From Pseudomonadota bacterium (lineage in GTDB: Bacteria; Pseudomonadota; Gammaproteobacteria; Steroidobacterales; Steroidobacteraceae): 64,000 nucleotides of DNA. Shown one piece after another: positions 16,911 to 25,642 of this stretch. The translations under genes were made by a program, and so were the position numbers. Numbering within the stretch: position 1 is the stretch's first letter; each line of letters begins with the position of its first letter. The stretch is taken from the NCBI GenBank assembly GCA_018241505.1, contig JAFEDS010000015.1, positions 183,757 to 247,756 of the forward strand, read 5' to 3'. A model generated the notes under the pieces. It saw nothing but the letters and a program-made list of their open reading frames with translations. It had not been told where the DNA came from and searched no databases.

Positions 16911-17935
16911 TACAGGCCGATCACGGCAGGTTGTGCGGAACGTGCGAATTGCTCGTCCACGTATTTCTCATAGGCAACGGGATGTTTGAGCGTTCCGGCG
17001 GCCACTGACATCTGCATGAGCTCCTCGAATTCGGAGCGGATGATGCGCAGATCACCGTAGGTGACACGGTCGCTCGGATTGCGCATGACGAAGCGGATGA
17101 TTTTGGGGTCCTGGTTGAAATAGCTCGGACCGGCGGCGATCTGGACGGCCTTTTCCCGGTTGGCCGGATCGGTGTCGAGCCACGCGCCGGCTCCCAGGAT
17201 CTGGTTGACCAGATCCTGCACCATCTGCGGATGGTCATTGATCAACTCACCGCGCACGGTGAGGACACAGCAGATGTATTTCGGCCACTCATCGCGTGTC
17301 ATGCGCAGCGGCCGCGCGTACCCTGCGCTCTGGGCAGCGGCGCCAAAGGGCTCGCCGGTGCAGTAGGCATCGACCGCGTTCGCATACAGGGCCGCCGGCA
17401 TGTCAGGCGGCGCCATCTCGACGATCTCGACATCCTTGATGTCCATGTTTTCGCGCATGAGCATTCTGCGCAGGAACAGGAAATCGACGGCAAACCGGCT
17501 GGGGACGGCGACGCGCTTGCCGGCCAACTGGCGGAAGGTTTGATAGGGAGATTCGGTGCGCACCATGATGACAGCGCCGGAGCGATGTCCGAGCGAGACA
17601 ATTTTGATGGGTATGCCTTTGTCGGCGAGGTCCATGGCCAGCGGCGCGAGCAGGTAGGCAGCCTGGATCCGGCCGGCCATGAGCGATTCCTTGACCTCGG
17701 GCCAGCCATTGAATTTGCTGTACTGATAGTCAAATTTCACGGTTCCCGCGGGTGCGGACTCGTTGCTCGCGTCCTTGGCGACGCAGGCGACCGGGAGCGT
17801 CAGATTGCAGGTGACTGGCAAGCCTCCGACTACCAGGGCATTGGGGTTGGACTTCGAGCAACTGAAGGCACCCAATGGCAGTGCCGCTGCCGACAGGGTC
17901 TGCAGCAGCTCACGGCGGGAAAACGAGTTTTGCAT
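16910..17935 (-). CDS. NMT1/SsuA-like ABC substrate-binding lipoprotein
   Basis: 341 residues from ATG 17935. The N-terminus has a Tat-like SRRELLQ followed by a lipobox ending in C26 (GAFSC), so the protein is probably a lipoprotein. The remainder is a type II solute-binding fold of the NMT1/THI5/SsuA group. Several Cys (C53, C61 and a CC pair near residue 237) are unusual for the family. It is the first gene of the ABC part of the cluster. The ligand is unknown; context (Sco, cupredoxin, TonB receptor) suggests a metal complex. Confidence 0.88.
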   Translation of the reverse strand: MQNSFSRRELLQTLSAAALPLGAFSCSKSNPNALVVGGLPVTCNLTLPVACVAKDASNESAPAGTVKFDYQYSKFNGWPEVKESLMAGRIQAAYLLAPLAMDLADKGIPIKIVSLGHRSGAVIMVRTESPYQTFRQLAGKRVAVPSRFAVDFLFLRRMLMRENMDIKDVEIVEMAPPDMPAALYANAVDAYCTGEPFGAAAQSAGYARPLRMTRDEWPKYICCVLTVRGELINDHPQMVQDLVNQILGAGAWLDTDPANREKAVQIAAGPSYFNQDPKIIRFVMRNPSDRVTYGDLRIIRSEFEELMQMSVAAGTLKHPVAYEKYVDEQFARSAQPAVIGL

Positions 17936-18097
17936 AGGCGTGCGGGGCTCCCAGGCCGGCGCCATTGCGGGCGACAGCAGGCACTGCGCGATTGCGCAGG
18001 TCTTTGTTCTATATCAGGAAACTCCCACACGGCCCTCGAGCGCGTGCGGCGGGCAGTGATTGTGCTTTATGCGCTGCCGAGAGGCAACTGAGGCCGA

Positions 18098-20401
18098 TCA
18101 ATCGCGGTCGGGGGCGCTGCCGGAGCCTTCCCCGCCGAATGAGTACCTGACGCCGATCCAGGCGCCGAGGGGGGCTCCGGGGCCGCGAAATTGCTCACTG
18201 ACAGGATCGACTCCCGCGGTGGGTCCGAATGTCTTACCGGGACCGGTGAAGAAGTTCTCGCCAACGACCCCAAAGTTGGAATAGCGGCGGTCGAAGACAT
18301 TGTTCACGCGGGCAAACACCTGGAAGTTCCTGGAAATGAGGAAGCGACCGTCGAGATTGACTAGCGCGTAGCCGGGAAGGTGGCCGTTGATGTCCCGGTT
18401 ATCTTCGTCGCCGCGGGCATAGGCGCCCGCACTGACCACCAGGTTCGCGCCCACAAACAACCGGGACGTGACCGCCCAGTCCGCGCGGATTTTCAGGATG
18501 TGTCTAGGGTTGGCGGGGATCCGGTTTCCGGGCGATACCTGTATGACGCCGTCAGCATCGGCGCTGGAGTTGGAGGGGCTGCTTTCGGCGAAGGATGACT
18601 GGAAGGTGGCATCCAGAAACGTGTAGCGAACCGTCAATGTTACCGGATGCAGGTTGGTTTCCAGGCCGAGCTCCACGCCCTGGCGGCGAGTGTCGCCGAC
18701 ATTGGCGAAATAGCCTGCATTCGTGGCCCCGGCGCCGGAGCTGATGAACTCGATGTCATTCTCGAGCTGCGTCCGATAGACGGAGGCACTCCAATGCGTC
18801 AACTTGCCCAACGTGCCGCGGGCACCCACTTCGATCGTCTTCGAAATGACCTCATGCAGCGGGGGATCCGCGAGGAAGTCGTTCGGCAACTTGCACGGTG
18901 CAGTGGGATCCGCGCACGTCAACTCGATGGCCGTCGGTGCGCGCATGCCTTCGTTGTAACTTGCGTAAGCAGTCAGCCTGGGGGTTGGATTGAAGTTGAC
19001 ACCGACCGCTGGATTGAAGCGGGAGAATGAGTTTTGACCATTCAATGCCGGCGCCTCGCCGGTGCGGTCCTCGATGCGAACGCGCGAGTAGTTGTAGCGG
19101 CCGGAGGCGCTCAGAGTCCACAACTTGCTGAGATTGAATGTGTCGGCAATGAAGCCGCCGTAGTAATGAGTTCGCGTGTCGGCGTCGGTTTCCAGCTCGT
19201 AACCGTCAATGCCGACGGTGTTGCGGTCGGGGGTGAACTGAGCTTCCTGGGAAGTTTGTGTGAATCGCGCGCTGGAGACATCGCCGGTGACACCCAGCGT
19301 CAATTGATTCTTCAGTCCCGCGGGATGACTGGTCAACACGAGCTGGATACCGCCCCCATACCCCCTCTGGTCGATATCCGAGGCATCGTTGGTGGCCTGG
19401 ACTCCGTCATCCTCAAAATCGTCGTTGACGTTGCTGCTGACAGCACCGTTCCGGTAGTGACGGTAGTAGAAATTTCCGCCCAGCAGCGCGTTGTCCGTCA
19501 GGAAGCGACTCCCCTTGGCGGTCACGAAGGCCAGCTTGTTGTGATTCTGGTCTGGAAACGTATAGGCCTGGCGGATGTCATCCAGAAATGACAGCGGCAG
19601 GGTCTGAGTGCCCTGCAAGGTGTTGTCGGCTCCCGTGAAGCTCAGGTCCAAATCGCTCTTTTCGGTTTGATAGCCGACCTTGCCGAAGTATTGACGGACT
19701 TTGCTGGGGTTGTGTTGGGCCCAGCCGTCGTCATCGAAAATGTTGCCGGTGAGGAAATAGTCGAGCGGGCCGTTTGCGCCGCCCCACTCGAATTCGGCGT
19801 TGCGGCGGCCGAATGAGCCGCCGGAGAGTTGGATGTCACCGCCGGGATATTGGGCGCCGCTCTTGGTATAGACCGAGACGGCGCCGCCGAGGGTGTTCAG
19901 ACCGAACGCCGGGTTTGAACCGGGTATGAGCTGGATACTGGCAATCGCCGATTGCGGGATCAGATCCCAGTTGACGACATCGCCGAAGGGCTCGTTCACC
20001 CTGACGCCATCCTGAAAGATCGAAACACCTTGCGGGGTGCCCAGCAATGGCGAGGCGCTGAAGCCTCTGAAATTGATATCGGGTTGGAACGGGTTACCCT
20101 GAGCCGCGTTGGTCGCGATGCCATTGGGGTTCTGTTCCAGGTAGTCGGTCACGTTCGTCTGGCCCTGCCCGGCCAGGTCCTTGCTGGTGTAGACCTGAAC
20201 GTTGGCGGGGACGTCGCGGGTGGGAGTGCCGAGGCCCGGTAAGGGCGTGGTGCCAATAATTTCGACCGTCGGCAGCTCGAGGGCTTCCGCCGGGTTGTCC
20301 TTCTTGATGTCGTCCGCCTGCGCGCCGGGCATGGACCCGATGCAGATACAGCCGAGAAGCGCTGTCCATTCCAAGGATCGCGCGCGCGAGACGATTCGCA
20401 C
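18098..20401 (-). CDS. TonB-dependent outer-membrane receptor
   Basis: 767 residues from GTG 20401, chosen because AAGGAGG lies 9 nt upstream and because this start gives a proper signal peptide (cut near AQA-D). Upstream in-frame codons to 20509 lack that. A TonB-box-like ELPTVEIIG is followed by a plug domain (about 60-180, NFRGFSASP, GGAVSVYTKSG) and a 22-strand barrel ending in GVRYSFGG and a short tail. It lies 162 bp upstream of the ABC genes on the same strand, so it probably imports the substrate used by that transporter. Confidence 0.93.
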   Translation of the reverse strand: MRIVSRARSLEWTALLGCICIGSMPGAQADDIKKDNPAEALELPTVEIIGTTPLPGLGTPTRDVPANVQVYTSKDLAGQGQTNVTDYLEQNPNGIATNAAQGNPFQPDINFRGFSASPLLGTPQGVSIFQDGVRVNEPFGDVVNWDLIPQSAIASIQLIPGSNPAFGLNTLGGAVSVYTKSGAQYPGGDIQLSGGSFGRRNAEFEWGGANGPLDYFLTGNIFDDDGWAQHNPSKVRQYFGKVGYQTEKSDLDLSFTGADNTLQGTQTLPLSFLDDIRQAYTFPDQNHNKLAFVTAKGSRFLTDNALLGGNFYYRHYRNGAVSSNVNDDFEDDGVQATNDASDIDQRGYGGGIQLVLTSHPAGLKNQLTLGVTGDVSSARFTQTSQEAQFTPDRNTVGIDGYELETDADTRTHYYGGFIADTFNLSKLWTLSASGRYNYSRVRIEDRTGEAPALNGQNSFSRFNPAVGVNFNPTPRLTAYASYNEGMRAPTAIELTCADPTAPCKLPNDFLADPPLHEVISKTIEVGARGTLGKLTHWSASVYRTQLENDIEFISSGAGATNAGYFANVGDTRRQGVELGLETNLHPVTLTVRYTFLDATFQSSFAESSPSNSSADADGVIQVSPGNRIPANPRHILKIRADWAVTSRLFVGANLVVSAGAYARGDEDNRDINGHLPGYALVNLDGRFLISRNFQVFARVNNVFDRRYSNFGVVGENFFTGPGKTFGPTAGVDPVSEQFRGPGAPLGAWIGVRYSFGGEGSGSAPDRD

Positions 20402-20410
20402 TACCGAGAG

Positions 20411-20417
20411 CCTCCTT
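20411..20417 (-). promoter_or_regulatory. Ribosome binding site deciding the TonB receptor start
   Basis: AAGGAGG on the minus strand, 9 nt before GTG 20401. It supports the GTG start over the longer frame that begins at 20509. Confidence 0.75.
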
Positions 20418-20548
20418 TTTGGCTGAAGGAGCTGACATTTTCTGCCGATGGCAGCGGGAGATTTTCCCGATCGCACGCGCTGGGCGGCTCGCAGGATCAG
20501 TGTCCTCATTCCGGCTCACTGGGCGCTAGAATTGCCGGGGGGAACTGT

Positions 20549-21550
20549 ATGCGCAAACTCGTACTGCTGATTGTTGTTGCGGCGGTCATTCAAAGCCCGG
20601 CGCGGGCGGCCGACGCCATCACCATCGTCGGCTCATCAACCGTCTATCCCTTCAGCAGCCTCGTGGCCGAGCACTTCGCGAAGTCCGGGCCGTTTCCGGC
20701 TCCCTCCGTCCGCTCTACGAGCACTGCGGAAGGCTTCAAGCTGTTCTGCAGCGGAACTGCGGCGGACACACCGGACATCAGCAATGCCTCCCGGCGCATC
20801 TCTCAGCCAGAGACCCAGGAGTGCCTCGACAAGGGGGTGCGGAACTTCACCGAGATCCGCATCGGTTATGACAGCCTCATTCTGGCGAATGCCCTGAAGG
20901 CGGGCACGTTCAATATCACGCTCAATCAGCTCTGGCGCGCTGCCGCGGATCTCGTGCCGATCAAGGGCCGGCTGATCCCCAATCCCTATCGAACCTGGCA
21001 GGACATCGACCCTGCTTTGCCGCCGCGTCCCATCAAAATACTGGGTCCCGCACCTGGGCACGGCACCCGCGATGCGTTCGTTGAGCTGGTCATGGAGCCG
21101 AGCTGCAAAGCGGCACTGTCCCAGGTATCCAACGGAGTTGAATCCACATCGCGAGCGTGCACGGCGGTCCGTCGGGATGGCGCCTGGACCGATGTTGACA
21201 ACCTGGAGTTGATACTCGGCAAATTGGCCAGCAACCCGGATGCCATGGGCGTGCTGTCTTACTCGTATCTCGAACAGTTCGCCAATCGAATTCATGCGGC
21301 GACCGTGAACGACATCGCGCCATCGCGGGCGACCATCCCATCCGGGACGTACCCGCTGTCACGCCCCTTGTTCATTTACGTCAAGGACGCCCATCTGAAA
21401 GCCCGTTTGGGTCTGGCGGACTATGCGGCGGAATTCCTGAGTTTTTGCGCCGCGGGGGCGCATGGTTATCTTGCCGATGAAGGGCTCGTCCCTCTGCCCA
21501 CACCGGAGCTGCTCGCGCAGCGCGCAGTAGTGGCCCGACTGCAGCGCTGA
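20549..21550 (+). CDS. PstS-like phosphate/solute-binding protein
   Basis: 333 residues with a signal peptide (cut near ARA-AD). It shows PstS family anchors: ITIVGSSTVYPFSS at the start of the mature chain, STSTAEGFKLFC, and GHGTRDAF. No pstCAB genes are adjacent. It diverges from the TonB receptor gene and converges (7 bp) on a receiver/kinase pair, so it may deliver a signal to that kinase. A full-length counterpart to the short PstS-like protein at 6857-7315. Confidence 0.87.
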   Translation: MRKLVLLIVVAAVIQSPARAADAITIVGSSTVYPFSSLVAEHFAKSGPFPAPSVRSTSTAEGFKLFCSGTAADTPDISNASRRISQPETQECLDKGVRNFTEIRIGYDSLILANALKAGTFNITLNQLWRAAADLVPIKGRLIPNPYRTWQDIDPALPPRPIKILGPAPGHGTRDAFVELVMEPSCKAALSQVSNGVESTSRACTAVRRDGAWTDVDNLELILGKLASNPDAMGVLSYSYLEQFANRIHAATVNDIAPSRATIPSGTYPLSRPLFIYVKDAHLKARLGLADYAAEFLSFCAAGAHGYLADEGLVPLPTPELLAQRAVVARLQR

Positions 21551-21557
21551 TACCCGG

Positions 21558-21956
21558 TCAGTTCCTCACCAGGCTGCGGACGACATCAATCAACTCCGTC
21601 CGGTGAAACGGCTTCGTCATGACCGCGTCCGCGCCGGATTGAGTGGCCGAGGCCAGATAAGCTGCGGTGACGAGGGTACCGGGTTTGTACCCCAGGGGAC
21701 CAAAGTTGCCGCCTCCGGTAATGGCCAGGATTCGCGCTCCGGGAAAATCCCCGCGGATTTTCTTTATCACCTCCAATCCGCTGCTGCGCGGCATGATGAT
21801 ATCCACAATCACTACATCCGGCGGCCGCTTCAGATAGTCCTCAACCCCGGTGATACCGTCGGCCGATGTCTGCACCTCAAAACCAACACGCCCGAGCACC
21901 TGGCGAATGGAATCGCGCACATCGGGTTCATCGTCAATGACCAGTACTGAAGGCAT
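21558..21956 (-). CDS. Receiver-only response regulator (CheY-like), module 2
   Basis: 132 residues, REC only: D9/D10, D52 in VDIIMP, T80-region AITGGG, and K in MTKPF. It shares with the regulator at 4992-5384 the same insertion (GGGN...YKP...AYLAS) and the same position downstream of a paralogous kinase. The duplicated arrangement indicates a conserved kinase-receiver cassette. Confidence 0.93.
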   Translation of the reverse strand: MPSVLVIDDEPDVRDSIRQVLGRVGFEVQTSADGITGVEDYLKRPPDVVIVDIIMPRSSGLEVIKKIRGDFPGARILAITGGGNFGPLGYKPGTLVTAAYLASATQSGADAVMTKPFHRTELIDVVRSLVRN

Positions 21957-21975
21957 TTACTGATTCCCGCACTGC

Positions 21976-23430
21976 TCAACCGGGTGCCGCAGGGGCCTGC
22001 GGAAACACCACCCTGAAGTCGCTCCCAGCCCCGGGCTCACTGTTGACTGAGATTACGCCACCCATACTGGTGACAATCCCGTGCACTATCGACAGCCCCA
22101 AACCCGTGCCCTCGCCTACCTCCCGCGTGGTAAAGAAAGGCTCGAATATACGTTCTTGAATGTCGGCACTCATACCGATACCCGTATCCTGCACCCGCAA
22201 CGCGAGAGTCCCATCGTCATGTGACCCGACACTGACAGTCAGGATCCCACCCTTGTCCCGCATTGCCTGCACGGCATTGGAACATAGATTCAGGATCACT
22301 TGATTGAGCAACGTCGCGTCGCCGAGGACACTCGCGCCGGGCGCCGCGAGATTGCGTATCAGCTCGATGTTCGCCGGCATTAGCGCCTGCGAAAGATCGA
22401 GCGCCTCAGCCGTCACCCGGGCCAGATCTACGGCTTCGAACGGCCGCTCCGCCATCGGCCGACTGAAGGCCAATAGTTTGGTTACCACCTGGCTTGCGCG
22501 ATTGGACGCCTTCATCACGCGCTCCAGGTGTGGCCGGGCAGCGTGGTCCGACGAAATCTCATCGAGCGCTTCTTCGGTGTACAGAATCATTGGGACGAGG
22601 ATGTTGTTGAATTCGTGCGCCACTCCCCCCGCCAGGGTGCCAACGGTCGCCAAACGCTGTTCGTGCCGCAGATGGCTCTCCAGCTTCGCCCGCTCGGCCT
22701 GCTCCACGCGACGTTGCTGCATTTCGCTTCGCAACCGTTCTGCCGTGCCGACCAGCTCGCTGCGCATGTTGTCCAAATCGCGCGACAGCTCAGTGATTTC
22801 AACCATGGTGCTGTCGGTCCCCAACTGAGCGGTGGAATCGCCCTGCGCCACACGCCGCGAAGCGAGCTGCAATTGGTTCAGGGGATGCGAAATGAGCCGA
22901 GCCACAAAGACGGTGACCAGAATGGAAGCAACACCATAGACGGCCAGGGCCTCAATGATTCGTTGGCGCACCAGATGTAGCTGGGCGAGAGTCGGTTGTT
23001 TGTCAAAACCCAGGTAAAGCGTACCCGTGGCCCGGTCCCGCCGCAGCGGAACCGCGACCGCATAAATGCCATCTGAAGACTTCTCGAACTGAAGGTCATC
23101 CCCTCTTTGCTGTACCCAGGCGGGTGTCTCAGTGACGGAGCTACCCAAGACCCTGCCATTGAGCTCGATGGCGGCATACAGGCATTCACGGGCCTCGACA
23201 CTGCCATCCAGGAATACAACGGTGCGGCTGGGCGACTCCAGGATGTCTCCGAGCTCGAGCTCCCGCGCGAGGGAGCCGGCGTAGCCACGGGCGTGCTGGG
23301 TGAAGCTGCTGATGCCGCTGGAGCGGTTCACCGCGTCCAGTCCGAAGAAAAGGACCGGGAGGAGGACGCCATAGACGCCTAGCTGCAAAAGAGCGAGCCT
23401 GCCAACCAAGGTGTTCAGAAGACGTCGCAT
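21976..23430 (-). CDS. Membrane sensor histidine kinase, module 2
   Basis: 484 residues from ATG 23430: TM1 about 10-32, periplasmic sensor about 33-155, TM2 about 160-180, HAMP, HisKA with H272 (AGGVAHEFNN), HATPase with NLCSNAVQAM, DTGIGM and GTGLGLSIV. Domain lengths and motifs match the kinase at 5397-6869 almost position for position, while the sensor regions differ, so the two likely detect different signals. It lies 19 bp upstream of its receiver gene. Confidence 0.93.
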   Translation of the reverse strand: MRRLLNTLVGRLALLQLGVYGVLLPVLFFGLDAVNRSSGISSFTQHARGYAGSLARELELGDILESPSRTVVFLDGSVEARECLYAAIELNGRVLGSSVTETPAWVQQRGDDLQFEKSSDGIYAVAVPLRRDRATGTLYLGFDKQPTLAQLHLVRQRIIEALAVYGVASILVTVFVARLISHPLNQLQLASRRVAQGDSTAQLGTDSTMVEITELSRDLDNMRSELVGTAERLRSEMQQRRVEQAERAKLESHLRHEQRLATVGTLAGGVAHEFNNILVPMILYTEEALDEISSDHAARPHLERVMKASNRASQVVTKLLAFSRPMAERPFEAVDLARVTAEALDLSQALMPANIELIRNLAAPGASVLGDATLLNQVILNLCSNAVQAMRDKGGILTVSVGSHDDGTLALRVQDTGIGMSADIQERIFEPFFTTREVGEGTGLGLSIVHGIVTSMGGVISVNSEPGAGSDFRVVFPQAPAAPG

Positions 23431-23516
23431 TCGAAAGAATTGACCCCCTTCCCGCACCTTTCAGAATACCCGTTGGCTGGGGACTCTGTCAGGATTTCAA
23501 GGGTGCCTATGCACCG

Positions 23517-23927
23517 CTATCTATCCGGTTGGGAATTCCTCACGGGCACGTAGCCGACCGGGTAGCGCATGTAAGTCAGCACGCGGTTGAACAGCTCTCG
23601 CGGGTCTACTCCAATGGCTTCGCAAAGGCAGAGGAATGTTGAAATATTCGGTTGCGAGACGCCCTTCTCAATCGACCGGAGCCTTTCGGCGCTCATGTCG
23701 GCGCGGTTGGCCGCCGCGTTGGGTGTCAGATTGACGGACTGTCTCTGGGCGGCCAGAACGACTCCCACTGCCGTGGCGACAATCGGTGAGTTGATGTCAT
23801 ACCGTGCGAACAGAGCGTAGGCGTTTTCTTCGTCCGGGTCGGTCATCATCTGCTGAACAGTGGGCAAATGAGCGGGGGATTTGCCTTTGCGGGGCTTGGC
23901 GTGGGTTGGCGACTGTTGGTTGGGCAT
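23517..23927 (-). CDS. XRE-family HTH protein
   Basis: 136 residues. The N-terminal 45 residues are basic/Pro-rich or acidic and probably disordered. Residues about 50-120 hold a lambda-repressor-type HTH (LAAQRQSVNLTPNAAANRADMSAERLRSIEKG, listed here only as its span 57-88) followed by ISTFLCLCEAIGVDPRELF. It is a likely transcription regulator; no target is evident. Single gene, 86 bp upstream of which no partner is seen. Confidence 0.8.
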   Translation of the reverse strand: MPNQQSPTHAKPRKGKSPAHLPTVQQMMTDPDEENAYALFARYDINSPIVATAVGVVLAAQRQSVNLTPNAAANRADMSAERLRSIEKGVSQPNISTFLCLCEAIGVDPRELFNRVLTYMRYPVGYVPVRNSQPDR

Positions 23928-24036
23928 GGGTGTGCGAATTGGGAGGGTGGTTGCCTAGCGTATGCGTTGCGGGCGGGTACGCGAGGGTGAATACTTGGGC
24001 AATTTCGGGAGAAATGGGATCTCGCACCCTTCTTTA

Positions 24037-24237
24037 TCAGTGGATGCAGGCGCCGTCCGGGACGCGAGCCTGCTCGCGCAACCACAACTCGTATCCAACA
24101 TGGGCGGCCAGCGTTCCGAGGAACGCGCCGAACTCGGGGGTCACCTGGCTCGCGCACTCGCTTTCGTCGAGAACCAACTGCATGAGATGACGGAGCTCTG
24201 CTTCATCGAGCGCCGCGAAACGACGTCTGGCAGTCAA
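24037..24237 (-). CDS. Small hypothetical protein, TTG start
   Basis: 66 residues beginning at TTG 24237 with GGGAG about 7 nt upstream, a usable ribosome binding site. It is an amphipathic, helix-rich acidic chain with no recognised domain. It could be a short regulatory or partner protein; no neighbour gives a hint. Confidence 0.5.
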   Translation of the reverse strand: MTARRRFAALDEAELRHLMQLVLDESECASQVTPEFGAFLGTLAAHVGYELWLREQARVPDGACIH

Positions 24238-24408
24238 ATGCTGTCTCCCTGAGAAAATCCCCTTGGCGGCAGTCTGCCGCTGTGCGTGTGCCGATGCACT
24301 CGGGGCCTTCCTGAATATTGAGGTGTCAATCTTCGTGGTGCAACGCGGACTGCGCGCCGCAGCACGCGTGACAGCGCTCTCAGGCTGTTACAACCTGTAA
24401 TCAAACTG

Positions 24409-25041
24409 TCACCTTTCTGTAATCGCCTGCTCCGAGCTCTGGAAGTTGATGCTGATCCGGCCTTCGCACAGACCCGGTTCCTTGGGCACACTGTGGACCC
24501 AGTCCTCCTGCGAGCGGCCGCCCATGACAATCAAGTCGCCGGAGCCGGGTTTGTAGGCGATGGAGGTGCCTCCATTGCGCGGTTTGATGAGAAACCGGCG
24601 GGTTGCGCCCAGCGTGAGAACCGGGACGATACACTCGGGTTTGCGGCATGAAAATCGATCGCGGTGCCAGCCGGTGCTGTCCTCGCCGTGGCGATAGAAA
24701 TTCAACCACACACTGTCATATCGGACTCCGTAATATTTTGACAGAGCGCTGACCGCTTTACGCAGCACCTCATCCGGTACGTTGCGTAGGGTCTTGTATT
24801 CGGCTGTCAGGCGCGGCTCGCGGAATGTCTGATCGAAAAGGCGGCGGTCATGTTGCCGCCACGGCACGGCCGTGGTCAGGCGCTCGAACACGCTGTGAGA
24901 GCCCGACAACCAGCCGGGCACGACTTCAATCCATGAATGTGCATCGATTGCGGAGCGTTGGGCCGTGGAAAAATCGAAGTCGGCCGCCGTCTGGGACGCA
25001 TCGCTTGCAAACAGGTCCTTTTGAACTTGGCCGGACATCAT
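24409..25041 (-). CDS. AlkB-like 2-oxoglutarate/Fe(II) dioxygenase
   Basis: 210 residues from ATG 25041 (25038 is also possible; GAGGGG precedes both). Iron ligands H126 and D128 (WHRDRF) and H183 (WVHSVP), with R195 for 2-oxoglutarate (GRISINF), match the AlkB/ALKBH2 group. These enzymes remove methyl or etheno adducts from nucleic acid bases. The nucleotide-recognition lid region (NFYRHGEDSTGWH) is typical. The gene stands alone. Confidence 0.9.
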   Translation of the reverse strand: MMSGQVQKDLFASDASQTAADFDFSTAQRSAIDAHSWIEVVPGWLSGSHSVFERLTTAVPWRQHDRRLFDQTFREPRLTAEYKTLRNVPDEVLRKAVSALSKYYGVRYDSVWLNFYRHGEDSTGWHRDRFSCRKPECIVPVLTLGATRRFLIKPRNGGTSIAYKPGSGDLIVMGGRSQEDWVHSVPKEPGLCEGRISINFQSSEQAITER

Positions 25042-25169
25042 CCCCTCGCTTGGATTGCCCGCAAGCAGACCACGCATGCGTGGCACCCGCTATCAGAATC
25101 TTAGGGCGTGGGGTACAAATCCAAGGGTTTCGCGGGCGCGAACCGGCGTGGTAAGGACACGGCCGAGAG

Positions 25170-25499
25170 TCAGATGTCGGCTGTGCGCCTGGAGCGCGGG
25201 CCCATGCGTCGCTCGGGACCTGCGTACGGTCGGAAGGTGCCGATCCAGTCGCTATCGCGGCGGGCCCGCTCGCGGCGATCGGCGTGATGTCGGTAAACAC
25301 ACTCACACTTCGTGGCATCACAACCGGGCAGAGGCACGCGTGGCGCCTCGCCGGAAAGCCACCTTCGACCGCGCATAACACGTACTCGCGCGCAGCAGGT
25401 TGCGCCCGCGACCAGTGAGACGGCATGCCAGGGACTGGTCTTGAATTCAGGCTCCGGCGGCGGCCGGCGAGTCAGGTGTTTGGTGAGCCAGCGAATCAT
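25170..25499 (-). CDS. Conserved-looking Cys/His-rich small protein
   Basis: 109 residues from ATG 25499. A striking block, C35-C36 ... LPGC60 DATKC65 EC67 ... HH71-72 ADRR, resembles a small metal- or redox-binding motif found in uncharacterised gammaproteobacterial proteins; the ends are basic. The gene is flanked by the AlkB and ribokinase genes. Metal binding is suggested by the ligands only. Confidence 0.6.
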   Translation of the reverse strand: MIRWLTKHLTRRPPPEPEFKTSPWHAVSLVAGATCCARVRVMRGRRWLSGEAPRVPLPGCDATKCECVYRHHADRRERARRDSDWIGTFRPYAGPERRMGPRSRRTADI

Positions 25500-25642
25500 G
25501 ACAAACGGAACATAATCCCTGCCGGGTCTACGGACAAGATGTGGCCAGGAGCGCGAAGGCCGCGGTAGCAAGCGGCAGCTACGTCGGTGCCCTCACGCTG
25601 AGGGTCGCCACCTCGACAGAGCCATCGCATAATCGGAGAGAA

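Noticed and set aside
17231-18091. 286-codon plus-strand frame
   Set aside because: Lies antisense to the binding-protein gene; low-quality composition.
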